A model generated the notes under the pieces. The model had not been told where the DNA came from and made no database searches. It saw nothing but the letters and a program-made list of their open reading frames with translations. This document shows, one piece after another, positions 44,601 through 51,913 of a stretch of DNA of 64,000 nt. How positions within the stretch are numbered: position 1 is the stretch's first letter; every line of letters begins with the position of its first letter. This DNA is from Prevotella sp. (GTDB lineage: Bacteria > Bacteroidota > Bacteroidia > Bacteroidales > Bacteroidaceae), in assembly GCA_017458125.1 (NCBI GenBank), contig JAFTGB010000028.1:29102-93101 (forward strand), written 5' to 3'. Position numbers and translations under genes: made by a program.

Positions 44601-45031
44601 CCTATATGGAGCATTAACGTACTAACTGCATCTATTTGCTCTTGCGTTGCAGATGAGTTGTTTTTGTAAACAGAAATCATATTATCCCAATCATAATACG
44701 TATGTTCGAAATCAGCATAAAGTACAGATATCTTGCCATCAGGAGCTGTCCATACATAATAATTATCACCATTGCCATGAATGGGATACTTCCAGAAATT
44801 CATTATTTGTGCTGTAGCTGTAGCTCCACAACCAGTTACAGCTCGTTGACTACCTTCTCCATCAAGCAAAGGAAGCTGTGAATTCTCACCTCCATTTTGC
44901 GACCAATGGGTTTTGAGAAGTGGTGCTACACTTGATTTAAAACCATGCTCTCTTATAATTTCTTTACCCGTCTTCGCATAAATTATGCACCAAGTTGATA
45001 ACACTAAAATAAGAACAACATACTTTCTCAT
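41603..45031 (-). CDS. Double C10 (streptopain-like) peptidase with BspA leucine-rich repeats
   Basis: A 1142-aa secreted protein with signal peptide 1-19. Domain 1 (about 25-275) is a C10 cysteine peptidase: Cys68 in TGCGATATAQIMNFWKYP and His222 in GADHIFVADGYD. A BspA-type LRR block follows (about 300-555; units like LPNSIKRIEKYAFNDCRGL). Domain 2 (about 570-810) repeats the C10 fold, but the Cys position is Ser615 (PSSGAVSMAQVMNYW) and the His position is Glu762 (GYDEVYIIDGY), so it is a pseudo-peptidase. A second LRR block and a YSVDGLQV...YIIKDRNGNSKKYV tail, like type IX tails, follow. The only clearly exported member of the operon apart from the small 37126 gene. Confidence 0.85.
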   Translation of the reverse strand: MRKYVVLILVLSTWCIIYAKTGKEIIREHGFKSSVAPLLKTHWSQNGGENSQLPLLDGEGSQRAVTGCGATATAQIMNFWKYPIHGNGDNYYVWTAPDGKISVLYADFEHTYYDWDNMISVYKNNSSATQEQIDAVSTLMLHIGVALEMNYSTSTATQIEYIHTVLKKYFGYNKNSQLVRFIHGAYTMDEWLTMIYKELSEGRPVLMGGRYQGDLAPMGADHIFVADGYDENGNVHLNLGKADIGFNKDTYYDLTRTDQTYTRNMRMIIGICPETLEGNLVTVNVTSPGTLIEQLGGEVASRKICRLKISGYLNSSDIEWLAELTRTTTGQLSYLDLSQCTIEGDAILDSSFKLCCEQNYTLQEIVLPNSIKRIEKYAFNDCRGLWKVHFPNDLEYLGYNAFYRCRYLEEINLPSHLKQIVRNPFVYTKTNLLKVDKTSPFFQEINNAIISKDGKTLYSLPVKCIGGYIVSQGVETINHEAFYKVCKMTSVELPATLKQIGTNSFGECYSLKDVFCHATSAPKIEGDSFDSSVSNCILHVPAGCIEEYQQKGWTMFAQIVDDVEKTNSDIIAENGFKAEVPPLLQTKWSKNDEVLSAKFPENNDGTTTQRITPSSGAVSMAQVMNYWQARISGKDKLFFAQHNKGDAMFSADFSSAHYDWNNMVDNCSNANNLNAQQRNAVAELVYHCAVATFDKELPANKDGATQLEYCSSALKKFFGFNPDMHLLSSRFYELEEWTKMVYKELSEGTPVMVECVNSGYDEVYIIDGYNSEGLLHVIRDGADSYLSPDDASIYADNISILVGVTPDVIVEDPVIVHLSSAGTLVANLADKSTTVTKLKLTGTLNDSDIAALKGMAQYGKGQLYYLDLSEAAIEENALNGYSFQYCDLLQYIKLPSNLEQIGRHGFSYCYNLLNIEFPNVKDIDNYAFFFCRYLDDVSIPSTLSSIGDNPFGSNKMNHFTAENNDVFKFEGSTLKSLNGQIVYSCLGSFEGECVIPEGVTKVRNMAFRGCDGITSLVIPKTIRSIGTYSFYECYNLKDVYCCSTTAPSLSSDMDSYAFYPECATCTLHVPAGCVTEYTQKNWDKFAKIVDDIVTEGINSVSGLVESEGKIYSVDGLQVSKPLLNHIYIIKDRNGNSKKYVER

Positions 45032-45054
45032 AATTCAATAATCTTTTACACAGT

Positions 45055-46152
45055 TTATTTCAGACTAACACTGATACTATACAAAGTACCATTGACCTCA
45101 GAAGCAGAAGTGATACTTAAATTTGATACAGATCCATCCTGAAAATACAGTTGGCAACTGTATTGTTGCGTTTCTAAACTACAATTAGCTCTAAACCAAG
45201 TTGTTCCAATGGAATAGTCCCATTTTGGCGCACCAATATTGCCACCTATTGATTTTAGCCTTCGTACTATGGAGTTATAATTGCAATCACTATTCTTACA
45301 ATCTTTGCCCATAATGATTGAAAGGAATGTATTAAACGCCTCATCGGATCGAGTCACATAAAGATGATCCCATATTCCTCCTTTGAACCATATTTGACAC
45401 CCTTTATAATGACCACATCCATCCTTCCCGACATTCCCAAGTTCATTAATTCGAGTGACACCTAATGTTAGATTATCTATTTTGAATGCACGATAATCTA
45501 CCAAAGACAGGAAACGCCGCTGAATTTCTTCATAGATGATATTTCTCCATTGCTCCAAGCGCAAAAAAGAATAGGAATCAAAAACTGTTTTCAGTTGTTT
45601 GGCTATATACGAAGAGTTTCCAATTCTTTCGTTACTAAATACGATGTATTCTATTTCATCTTTTTCTTTATTCAAGAACCTGGTAATCTTCATGTGTAAA
45701 GCAGAAATAATGTCTTCAGAAATGCCCTCGATATCCAAACTAACCTTACCATCATTTGCTTGCAAGGACTTTCCTATTTCGACGTAATAGTCATTTTCAT
45801 TGTTTAATAGCCAGTCCGTATATTGTTGAGGGAAACGAATGGTGAATTGCTCATCGCATTGAGTAACGCCTTTATGCAATATTACGTCTAAAACATCCAG
45901 CCACTGTGCAATGATTAGGTCATAATTTGCCTTATCAACCTTTTCAAAATCGCTTAACAATCGTCCCGCAGAATTGATTAAACGATAAAGAGGAGTTCCA
46001 TTCCTGTCTTTCAAATCGCCAATTAGTGCATCGCCGACAAAAGAACAGAAATCATTAATCTGCTTACAATCCAAAGGAATGTAATCATTATCAGCTTCTA
46101 CTGGGGCTGGCGTGTTGTCTATCTGGATGAATAACGTTTTCTTATCTACCAT
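45055..46152 (-). CDS. Shared-N-domain protein (365 aa)
   Basis: Residues 4-210 are the shared domain (KKTLFIQIDNTPAP, INDFCSFVGDALIGDLKD, VFSNERIGNSSYIAKQL). The C-terminal part (about 225-365) begins DYRAFKIDNLTLGVTR and YKGCQIWFKGG, matching the second domain of the 422-aa protein, then runs as a beta-rich segment (WDYSIGTTWFRANCSL ... YSISVSLK). It has no signal peptide or membrane segment. Its start overlaps the end of the CFI-box gene by 11 bp, so the two are translationally coupled. Confidence 0.65.
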   Translation of the reverse strand: MVDKKTLFIQIDNTPAPVEADNDYIPLDCKQINDFCSFVGDALIGDLKDRNGTPLYRLINSAGRLLSDFEKVDKANYDLIIAQWLDVLDVILHKGVTQCDEQFTIRFPQQYTDWLLNNENDYYVEIGKSLQANDGKVSLDIEGISEDIISALHMKITRFLNKEKDEIEYIVFSNERIGNSSYIAKQLKTVFDSYSFLRLEQWRNIIYEEIQRRFLSLVDYRAFKIDNLTLGVTRINELGNVGKDGCGHYKGCQIWFKGGIWDHLYVTRSDEAFNTFLSIIMGKDCKNSDCNYNSIVRRLKSIGGNIGAPKWDYSIGTTWFRANCSLETQQYSCQLYFQDGSVSNLSITSASEVNGTLYSISVSLK

Positions 46153-47734
46153 TGCTTAATTGAAATTTATTTGACAGAAGTCTAATCATAAAAATATACG
46201 TACTTTTAGCCTTTTCAAATTGATTACTCCAAATATAGGCCAAACATGTGTATATGCATTTTTTGATTTGTCCATAAATAATATCTTTGTCTGGTGCAAG
46301 ATTTAATTTATCAACGATAGATGGAGCATACCTATAATACTCTTTAATCAAATCTTTCCCATTGGGCTGATAGCACAACCAATTATCCCTAAATCCTCTA
46401 AGTATAGTAAGTTCGTAACAATCATCTTTTTTAGCAAGATAATTGCACAGTGCTGTTGTAATATAACATCCACCAGAACTCTCACTTTGATTACTTTTTT
46501 CAACAATTGGATCATATATTTCCCAAATACTTTGAAGGCTTTCTTTTAAATTTTCCAGACAATGAAACCTATAATAATAAAGTAATCCTTTGTTGAGATC
46601 TTCAAAGTAGCGATTTGATTTACCAGTCGCTATGTTGTTTACACTATTAAAAAATAATAGTTCATCTAAATGCGTATAATTTTCGTAGTAATCTACAATA
46701 ATATCTATAAAATTCTTAATGGCTGTATGGTAATCTATGGGGAAATAATAATGCTCAAAGGATTCTCGGGCAACCGGATGAAATTCGACACCCAGAGTTC
46801 TGCAAATATCTTGCTCGTAAGTATTAAACACCTTAAATTCGTTCTCTTCCCTAAAATTCTGAACCTTGTTAGAAATGTTGTCGGCAAGTTGCTTTTCATA
46901 TTTATAAAATGTAGAACGGAAGTCTTGGTCTTCAAATAATTGTCCGATTTTATCTCTTTTCCACAGCGAAAAATTAGCGAAAAAAGAATACCCTTGAATA
47001 CATTTTAAACCTTTCATTACTTCTTCAAATGTAGAAACTATTTGTTGATTAATGAATGATTCGTTTTTTTTATAAAAACTGTCATAAGTCAAACTGCTAT
47101 TTAAATACTGTCTTCTTTCCTCTACAAGTTTCCCCCAATCTTCTAATTGGCTGTATGTAACAAAATGAGTATCATTAACATCTACTGACAAATTGTTTAC
47201 AACAGAAGTCTTAGAAGTAATATACGGATTACTGAATACTATAAAATCAAAATTACCACGAGCAAGTTCTTCTGAAATGTTTTTGGAGATTTTACGAAAG
47301 ATTATCGTATCATAAACATCTACTGTTGATAATTCAACAATATTGTTTCGATTTTGAAGTTCATTCCCGATATTGCAATAATACTCATTGCTGCTTTCTT
47401 GGAGCCAATTGGTATATTTTTGAGGAAAAGGAAAAAACAAGACAGATGGCAAGTTGTTGTCTTGTATAAGATGCGCAACTAATTCCTGCCAACTTTTGAC
47501 AATTGCCTGAAATGACTCTTCATCAGCTTGTTTATATTCACTTATTAAGTTACCAGCAGGTTTGACTAGTTTATAATATAATGTTCCATCAGCATCTTTC
47601 ATTTCACCACATAGAGCATCCCCAACAAAAGAGCAGAAATCGTTAATCTGCTTACAATCCAACGTGACATAATCATTATCTACCCCTTTGGGAACTGGTG
47701 TGTTATCTATTTTGATGAATAAAGTCTTCTTCAT
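46142..47734 (-). CDS. Shared-N-domain protein with CFI-box C-terminus
   Basis: A 530-aa protein starting at MKKTLFIKIDN; an upstream in-frame extension is rejected because homologous partners start here. The shared domain is at 1-215, a helical middle at about 215-415, then the cysteine-containing CFI-box-like module from Cys423: GGCYITTALC, DDCYELTILRGFRDNWL, IKEYYRYAPSIVDKL. CFI-box modules are found at the C-termini of bacterial proteins in association with signalling or conflict genes; biochemical role unknown. DNA of its first 110 nt is clearly similar to that of the 365-aa gene, indicating recent duplication. Confidence 0.7.
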   Translation of the reverse strand: MKKTLFIKIDNTPVPKGVDNDYVTLDCKQINDFCSFVGDALCGEMKDADGTLYYKLVKPAGNLISEYKQADEESFQAIVKSWQELVAHLIQDNNLPSVLFFPFPQKYTNWLQESSNEYYCNIGNELQNRNNIVELSTVDVYDTIIFRKISKNISEELARGNFDFIVFSNPYITSKTSVVNNLSVDVNDTHFVTYSQLEDWGKLVEERRQYLNSSLTYDSFYKKNESFINQQIVSTFEEVMKGLKCIQGYSFFANFSLWKRDKIGQLFEDQDFRSTFYKYEKQLADNISNKVQNFREENEFKVFNTYEQDICRTLGVEFHPVARESFEHYYFPIDYHTAIKNFIDIIVDYYENYTHLDELLFFNSVNNIATGKSNRYFEDLNKGLLYYYRFHCLENLKESLQSIWEIYDPIVEKSNQSESSGGCYITTALCNYLAKKDDCYELTILRGFRDNWLCYQPNGKDLIKEYYRYAPSIVDKLNLAPDKDIIYGQIKKCIYTCLAYIWSNQFEKAKSTYIFMIRLLSNKFQLSNGR

Positions 47735-47744
47735 AGATTGTTTT

Positions 47745-49391
47745 TCATTTGTGTTGTAGGTCAAAAATTCTCGAACCAATACGTTGGTGTAGTTTTCGGT
47801 CGTTTGCCACCCCATCATAAGTCATAAGGTCTTTAAAGAATGCGATGTGTTTTTCATCCCAGAATTCAATGGATTTATTGATCGCTTCTTTGATCGTTGA
47901 TGCTTCAATGTTGAATTGTCTTCTAACGTATTCGCAAGTATTCTCAGTGATTTCCTTCAACGCTTCATCGGAATTGGACAATTCGAGCAAGTTCTTTACA
48001 TTCGTGGTTTGATTACCCCTTATTTCCCTCATTCCTTCTATCTCTTTTTCTTCTTTGCGAAGCTGCATGTAAGCCTCTTCGTATTCCTTGAATAATTCCT
48101 TACGCACCAATTTGTCTGCATACAAAGTTGGAAAGTATTTTTCAGTCAGCAGCGTCGGAAGCTTTGGATTTCTATCATACGAGCGTAAATGATGGATGTC
48201 TGCCAATACAGCAAGGTTCAGACCAATGCGTGCAGAAAGATAATCGGCCAAAGTGGCAAGGTCTTGAACTGGCTCAATCTTGAAGATGTTGTAGATGCCA
48301 AGAGCTTCTATCTCCTCCATCCTGTTCTCCTTCATCCGTTCCTCGATATGAAGTGCTTCGAAGAGGTCGATGTTTCGTTCCAACTCTCGCTTCTTCATGC
48401 CAAAGCCATATTCGTTAATGTCTAACAGACCGTCTATTTCTTTGATAGCATCCAAAGCTTTCAACGAGCGATTATAGACTGACAAGGCCAAAACTGCATC
48501 AATGTTGATGGGGAAACTCAGCTCTATACGATGATGAATTGTGGAATTGTAGCCAAGCCCCCATGAGGAAAACATCATGCGGAAGGTGGTGCCATCGAAG
48601 CGAGGCTCTATGACGACACAGGGAAGGTCTTTCAAGAAATAGTGCAATGTCTCGGCAGCATGCATACCAGGATTGTACTTGTCGTTCCAGGCTGTCGGGT
48701 AGAAGATGACAGGATGGTCGCTGCTTCGGTTATAGTTCAATGTGAAAAAACTCTCAATACGCTGATATACGGTATCCCAAATCTGATCGCTGAGCACCTT
48801 TCGGTTCTTGATTTTAGAGTCTACATGCACTGGAGCAACAAAGATATTGAGGGCATCAGGACGCTTGCGAATGGCTTCCACTTCCTCATAGGCTTGTGCT
48901 ATTGCACCCTCGGACTTATAGAAATCAGAGTCAGAATCAGAAAATGCCAGCAAGTGTCCTAACGGCTGCAACTGATTTTTCAGCAGTACCAATGGCGACA
49001 CATTCAACGGGAATGTCCTGAGTGCATCTTGAAGCAGATGGTCCTGCAAAGTGTCCTGTGCATGTTTTTGAGCCAACAGCATTTGCGTTTGGCGCATGGC
49101 ACGTGCCTGGAACAAAGCGATCTCCTTGCTTGCCTCTATCTGGTTTTTCTGTAGATACTTCTGTAGTTCTTCGCGTTGCTCTTCCATTCTTTCCTGGAAG
49201 CGCATGCGCTGGGACTCTATCTGCCATTGGAAGTTCATTCGCTTTTCCTCCAGTTCGTTCTGCCATTCCTTTTGTGCTTTGAACAACTTTCCCTGTGGAG
49301 AAGACTCAAACGGCACAAAATAGTCAATCAACTTTGAAGCAACTATACCACCGCCAATGCCTCCTAAACCTAACATCGTCAAAATATCCAT
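47745..49391 (-). CDS. Membrane-anchored coiled-coil protein (548 aa)
   Basis: The N-terminus has a glycine-zipper hydrophobic helix (MLGLGGIGGGIVASKLIDYFVPF) followed by a long charged coiled coil (about 30-110: EWQNELEEKRMNFQWQIESQ, QRMRFQERMEEQREELQKYL). The globular remainder (about 120-548) is unrecognised; it has conserved-looking aromatic segments (HPVIFYPTAWNDKYN, FRMMFSSWGLGY) and no Walker motif. It lies between the HExxH gene and the CFI-box gene with 10-16 bp spacings. It may be the scaffold or membrane platform to which the shared-domain proteins bind; this is inference. Confidence 0.6.
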   Translation of the reverse strand: MDILTMLGLGGIGGGIVASKLIDYFVPFESSPQGKLFKAQKEWQNELEEKRMNFQWQIESQRMRFQERMEEQREELQKYLQKNQIEASKEIALFQARAMRQTQMLLAQKHAQDTLQDHLLQDALRTFPLNVSPLVLLKNQLQPLGHLLAFSDSDSDFYKSEGAIAQAYEEVEAIRKRPDALNIFVAPVHVDSKIKNRKVLSDQIWDTVYQRIESFFTLNYNRSSDHPVIFYPTAWNDKYNPGMHAAETLHYFLKDLPCVVIEPRFDGTTFRMMFSSWGLGYNSTIHHRIELSFPINIDAVLALSVYNRSLKALDAIKEIDGLLDINEYGFGMKKRELERNIDLFEALHIEERMKENRMEEIEALGIYNIFKIEPVQDLATLADYLSARIGLNLAVLADIHHLRSYDRNPKLPTLLTEKYFPTLYADKLVRKELFKEYEEAYMQLRKEEKEIEGMREIRGNQTTNVKNLLELSNSDEALKEITENTCEYVRRQFNIEASTIKEAINKSIEFWDEKHIAFFKDLMTYDGVANDRKLHQRIGSRIFDLQHK

Positions 49392-49407
49392 AGTAGTGAC
49401 CTTCTAT

Positions 49408-50172
49408 TTATTTGTTATCTGCATATCTCGATTTACTTATACATTCATCACCTCTTCTGCGCCATTTCTCGGCCTGTTCCAAATCATGGGCTTTGTCGGA
49501 TGGCTTTTCATCACGCTGCGCCTTATCGTAATATTTGTCAGCCTCCTTATAGCAGTTTTCTGCCTTGGCAACATACTCTTCTTTGCTATAGGCTGAACCG
49601 AAAGAAACTTCTGAGGCGTGGTTTTCCGACAAAGCATCTGTAGAAACCATATTTGTCTGCCCGGCTTGAAAATCCTCGAATCTGTCAAGACAGTATTCAA
49701 AGCTTGGAGTGATGCCTTGGGCCTGCATCTCTGCGGCAATCTGCTTGCCAAACTCAATGGCATCAACCCGTATGGCACCATCAGGATGCGTTGTGCCGCC
49801 CTTAGTCTTGCCAAGTGCTTCTTCAAACTGGTCAGCGTCTATATTATTGACTCCGGCATGAATACCTGCGAAATAGTCGCAGACCAGTTCCTCCTGCGGG
49901 CCTTCATAGGAATTGTATTCTTGTAATGCCCGATGAGCACATTCGTGGGTGTATGCCAATTTCAGGGAGTCGGAACTTATGATGCCCATGTCCGACAACT
50001 GCTCACGATTGACACCTATCACATCATCGAAAGTTGTGTGAACATCATTCGGCCACACGCAAACCCCATCACTGTTAACAATAGGTACTTCCGGCAAGTT
50101 GAAGAACTCGCAGGCGTTACTTACTGCAGCTGTTATCGCTTCGTCGGGTAACAAAAACTCATATATATCCAT
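49408..50172 (-). CDS. Putative zinc metallopeptidase (HExxH)
   Basis: A 254-aa protein without a signal peptide. The zinc motif is HECAH (76-80) in LAYTHECAHRALQEY, with a likely third ligand (Glu95 or Asp99) in EELVCDYFAGI. A further conserved-looking patch, GTTHPDGAIRVDAIEFG, lies at about 126-142. The C-terminal 70 aa form a charged helical hairpin (KAENCYKEADKYYDKAQRDE). A cytoplasmic protease acting inside the system, for example on the acidic partner encoded upstream, is possible but untested. Confidence 0.65.
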   Translation of the reverse strand: MDIYEFLLPDEAITAAVSNACEFFNLPEVPIVNSDGVCVWPNDVHTTFDDVIGVNREQLSDMGIISSDSLKLAYTHECAHRALQEYNSYEGPQEELVCDYFAGIHAGVNNIDADQFEEALGKTKGGTTHPDGAIRVDAIEFGKQIAAEMQAQGITPSFEYCLDRFEDFQAGQTNMVSTDALSENHASEVSFGSAYSKEEYVAKAENCYKEADKYYDKAQRDEKPSDKAHDLEQAEKWRRRGDECISKSRYADNK

Positions 50173-50191
50173 GTCAGTAAATTTTATTAGG

Positions 50192-50605
50192 CTACCAACT
50201 TATATCGTCCATCTCAGACGACATCACAGTGTCGTCAAATCCCATTTTGTCATTCTCGCTATAGAGGTCGTTTGATGCAAGATTATCATCTGAGCCAAAC
50301 AAGTCACTGTCATTGCCGAAGTCCAAACCGTAGTTCTGATCTTGTGACACCATATCAAGTGCGTCTATTACAGGCGGGAGTCCCATTTCCAAGAATCCAT
50401 AATCGCCATCGTAAATATCCCAATCGGACTGTTCTCCGAAGGATATGCAGTCGCTGACAATCTCGCAGGCTTCCGATAACATAGAGTCACCATTGAGGGA
50501 ATTTTCTATCAGTTGATTCTCACTTTCTGTCGTATTGCCGTCAATGTAGGCAGCTAACAACTCATCGGAGATTCCGCTATCCAAGAAATCGTTGAAATCT
50601 TTCAT
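50192..50605 (-). CDS. Acidic anti-sigma-like protein
   Basis: A 137-aa very acidic protein. The first 50 residues (DELLAAYIDGNTTESENQLIENSL) have the helix pattern of ECF anti-sigma N-terminal domains (cf. LLAAYLDGELS in zf-HC2 proteins) but lack the zinc ligands and any membrane helix. The rest is a low-complexity Asp/Ser/Asn tail. It overlaps the sigma gene by 4 bp (ATGA), the classical arrangement of a sigma/anti-sigma pair. It is soluble, so regulation by partner binding or by the adjacent HExxH protease is plausible. Confidence 0.6.
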   Translation of the reverse strand: MKDFNDFLDSGISDELLAAYIDGNTTESENQLIENSLNGDSMLSEACEIVSDCISFGEQSDWDIYDGDYGFLEMGLPPVIDALDMVSQDQNYGLDFGNDSDLFGSDDNLASNDLYSENDKMGFDDTVMSSEMDDISW

Positions 50606-51165
50606 ACGTAGTCCTCCTTTCTGCCCATCACGAGGCGAAGCTGCACCAATGCGCGGCGGTGAATGTTATACAAATTATCTACTGTCACGTTCATTTCTTC
50701 TGCTAACTGTTCAGGACGAACATCTTGCAAGTCCAGTACCTCAATCACTTTACGATAACGTTCATTGGGCATTTTATTTATTGCCTCACGAATGTCTATC
50801 CGTTGCTCAAGAGACAAGACTGTGCTGTGTATCTGCCCTTCTTGATCGTTTAGAGAGGTTGATAAAGGTGAATCTATCAGTTGAGCACGCTTAGCGATAA
50901 AGAATCTCACAGATACTACGCTGACGTATGTCATGAGTGTGCTTCGGAACTGAAACTTGCGGAACACTTGCCAATCATTTTGAGCCATAAAAAGATAAAG
51001 TTCACTGACGAGTTCACGTTTGTCAATGTTCCCATCAAATACGTTCATTAGTATATAGGCAAGGAGTCCAGAGCATTTCTTCGTGAAGAAATACTTTATC
51101 AATGGCTTGTCATTATTGAGTATGCCATCGACTAATTCGTGGTCATCCAAGAGGTCATAGTCCAT
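50602..51165 (-). CDS. ECF-type RNA polymerase sigma factor
   Basis: A 187-aa sigma-70-like factor. The region 2-like segment is about 20-95 (LLAYILMNVFDGNIDKRELVSELYLFM, FRSTLMTYVSVVSVRFFI), and region 4 is about 120-185 with an HTH (RYRKVIEVLDLQDVRPEQLAEEMNV, VDNLYNIHRRALVQLR). First gene of the island operon. Its leader contains a strong hairpin followed by a T-run (51206-51252). It probably directs transcription of its own operon or of remote targets. Confidence 0.8.
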   Translation of the reverse strand: MDYDLLDDHELVDGILNNDKPLIKYFFTKKCSGLLAYILMNVFDGNIDKRELVSELYLFMAQNDWQVFRKFQFRSTLMTYVSVVSVRFFIAKRAQLIDSPLSTSLNDQEGQIHSTVLSLEQRIDIREAINKMPNERYRKVIEVLDLQDVRPEQLAEEMNVTVDNLYNIHRRALVQLRLVMGRKEDYV

Positions 51166-51205
51166 ACTTATTCAATATGCGTCACGGATGCTACATATAA
51201 CGCAA

Positions 51206-51252
51206 AAAGTCCGTCAACGTCTGCTTTGTTTGGGCAGAACGTTGAGGACTTT
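51206..51252 (-). promoter_or_regulatory. Attenuator-like hairpin in sigma-factor leader
   Basis: Two 19-nt arms pair at 18 positions with one bulge on each side around a 9-nt loop. On the minus strand the 3' arm ends in GGACTTTTTGCG, resembling an intrinsic terminator 40 nt before the sigma ATG. Confidence 0.55.
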
Positions 51253-51424
51253 CTATATCCCTGCAATCCTTGAAGGATTCCTATGTGATTGAGCGCAAGC
51301 GGTACATCCATATTTGCTCTTTGTTTTTGGTTAGTTCTCTCGTTTATGGTTTCGCCTGAACTAACCTACCTGCATAGAGAAAGCGCAGACAACTGCCATA
51401 TCTCACACCAGGTTCAGCACGACC

Positions 51425-51481
51425 CCAAGTATACCATGGATGAAGCCTACGCTTATAAAGCGTGCTTCAACGTATACTTGG
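51425..51481. repeat. Nested inverted repeat upstream of sigma operon
   Basis: Outer arms CCAAGTATAC and GTATACTTGG (51425-51434, 51472-51481) enclose a second stem (GAAGC...GCTTC with an inner GCTT-AAGC). Possible operator or RNA structure. Confidence 0.5.
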
Positions 51482-51626
51482 TTTTGCTCGATAATTTCTC
51501 TTTCGAGGTGCTGATTCGATGTGAGAATTTGAGCAAATATGTCTTTTTGACAACTCTTACAAGAAATCGGCTTCAAATTTACAAAAAAAATCTTAGGGTA
51601 AAGAAATAAAATGGCAAAAAATAATA

Positions 51627-51653
51627 AATTTGATGCAAAAAAGGCATCAAATT
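51627..51653. repeat. Hairpin AATTTGATGC...GCATCAAATT
   Basis: 10-bp perfect stem with a 7-nt A-rich loop, with TTAGGGTAAAG at 51594-51604 and again at 51652-51662. Confidence 0.5.
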
Positions 51654-51721
51654 AGGGTAAAGTGGCACAAAACGGTATTCCTGTGCCGAATTGTGCGCTC
51701 GTCTCAAGTCACTGATTACAA

Positions 51722-51752
51722 AGGAAACACACGCAGAGTTCGTGTGCTTCCT
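51722..51752 (-). terminator. Terminator of the barrel-gene remnant
   Basis: AGGAAaCACACG and CGTGTGcTTCCT arms with one mismatch around a 7-nt loop, just after the remnant's stop codon. Confidence 0.5.
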
Positions 51753-51772
51753 CAGTAATTCAACTATGTCAA

Positions 51773-51862
51773 TTATAACGCATATCCTACACGTACCAAT
51801 AATTTGTTGTTGAAATAAGTGTTGTCGCTGTCATAGATGGAAACGAAGCCTCTCTGATAAGA
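51773..51862 (-). pseudogene. 3' remnant of an outer-membrane beta-barrel gene
   Basis: The minus-strand frame reads SYQRGFVSIYDSDNTYFNN then KLLVRVGYAL and stop: a typical last-strand ending of a Bacteroidetes outer-membrane barrel. It has no 5' part; the sequence switches abruptly to the flippase-like gene 3' end at 51863. It retains a terminator hairpin. It is a scar of the rearrangement that made the island boundary. Confidence 0.6.
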
Positions 51863-51910
51863 GAAATCATCTGGATAGCCATCGGCATGGCGCTGATGAA
51901 GCTCAAGTAA
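51863..51910 (+). pseudogene. Right copy of the flippase-like gene 3' end (island boundary)
   Basis: Encodes EIIWIAIGMALMKLK and stop. The first 38 bp are identical to 37045-37082. Only the last 16 codons of the gene exist here. It lies 3 bp from the stop of the convergent LRR gene, which is probably the ancestral arrangement of the flippase-like gene and its neighbour. Confidence 0.75.
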
Positions 51911-51913
51911 GTC

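Larger units (their letters stand above)
51166..51913. other. 748-bp region: leader of the sigma operon and island right boundary
   Basis: No convincing complete gene. In order it holds a terminator/attenuator-like hairpin (51206-51252), a short AATCCTT-AAGGATT dyad (51266-51280), a second nested inverted repeat (51425-51481), a hairpin (51627-51653) with TTAGGGTAAAG to either side, the terminator and 3' remnant of an outer-membrane barrel gene (51722-51862), and the right copy of the 38-bp repeat. An open frame at 51289-51609 has no family features and crosses the hairpins. Confidence 0.6.

Noticed and set aside
51289-51609. 106-codon plus-strand frame upstream of the sigma operon
   Set aside because: No family features; it crosses inverted repeats and has no promoter or convincing start context.
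37083-51862. Integrase or tRNA target for the island
   Set aside because: None found; the direct repeat is in a protein gene and no recombinase is encoded, so the mobility mechanism is left open.
37100-51900. Reverse transcriptase or template repeat for a local DGR
   Set aside because: No protein in the window shows RT motifs (YxDD box) and no A-rich near-copy of the SUMF1 tail was seen, so only a trans-acting or lost DGR can be proposed.
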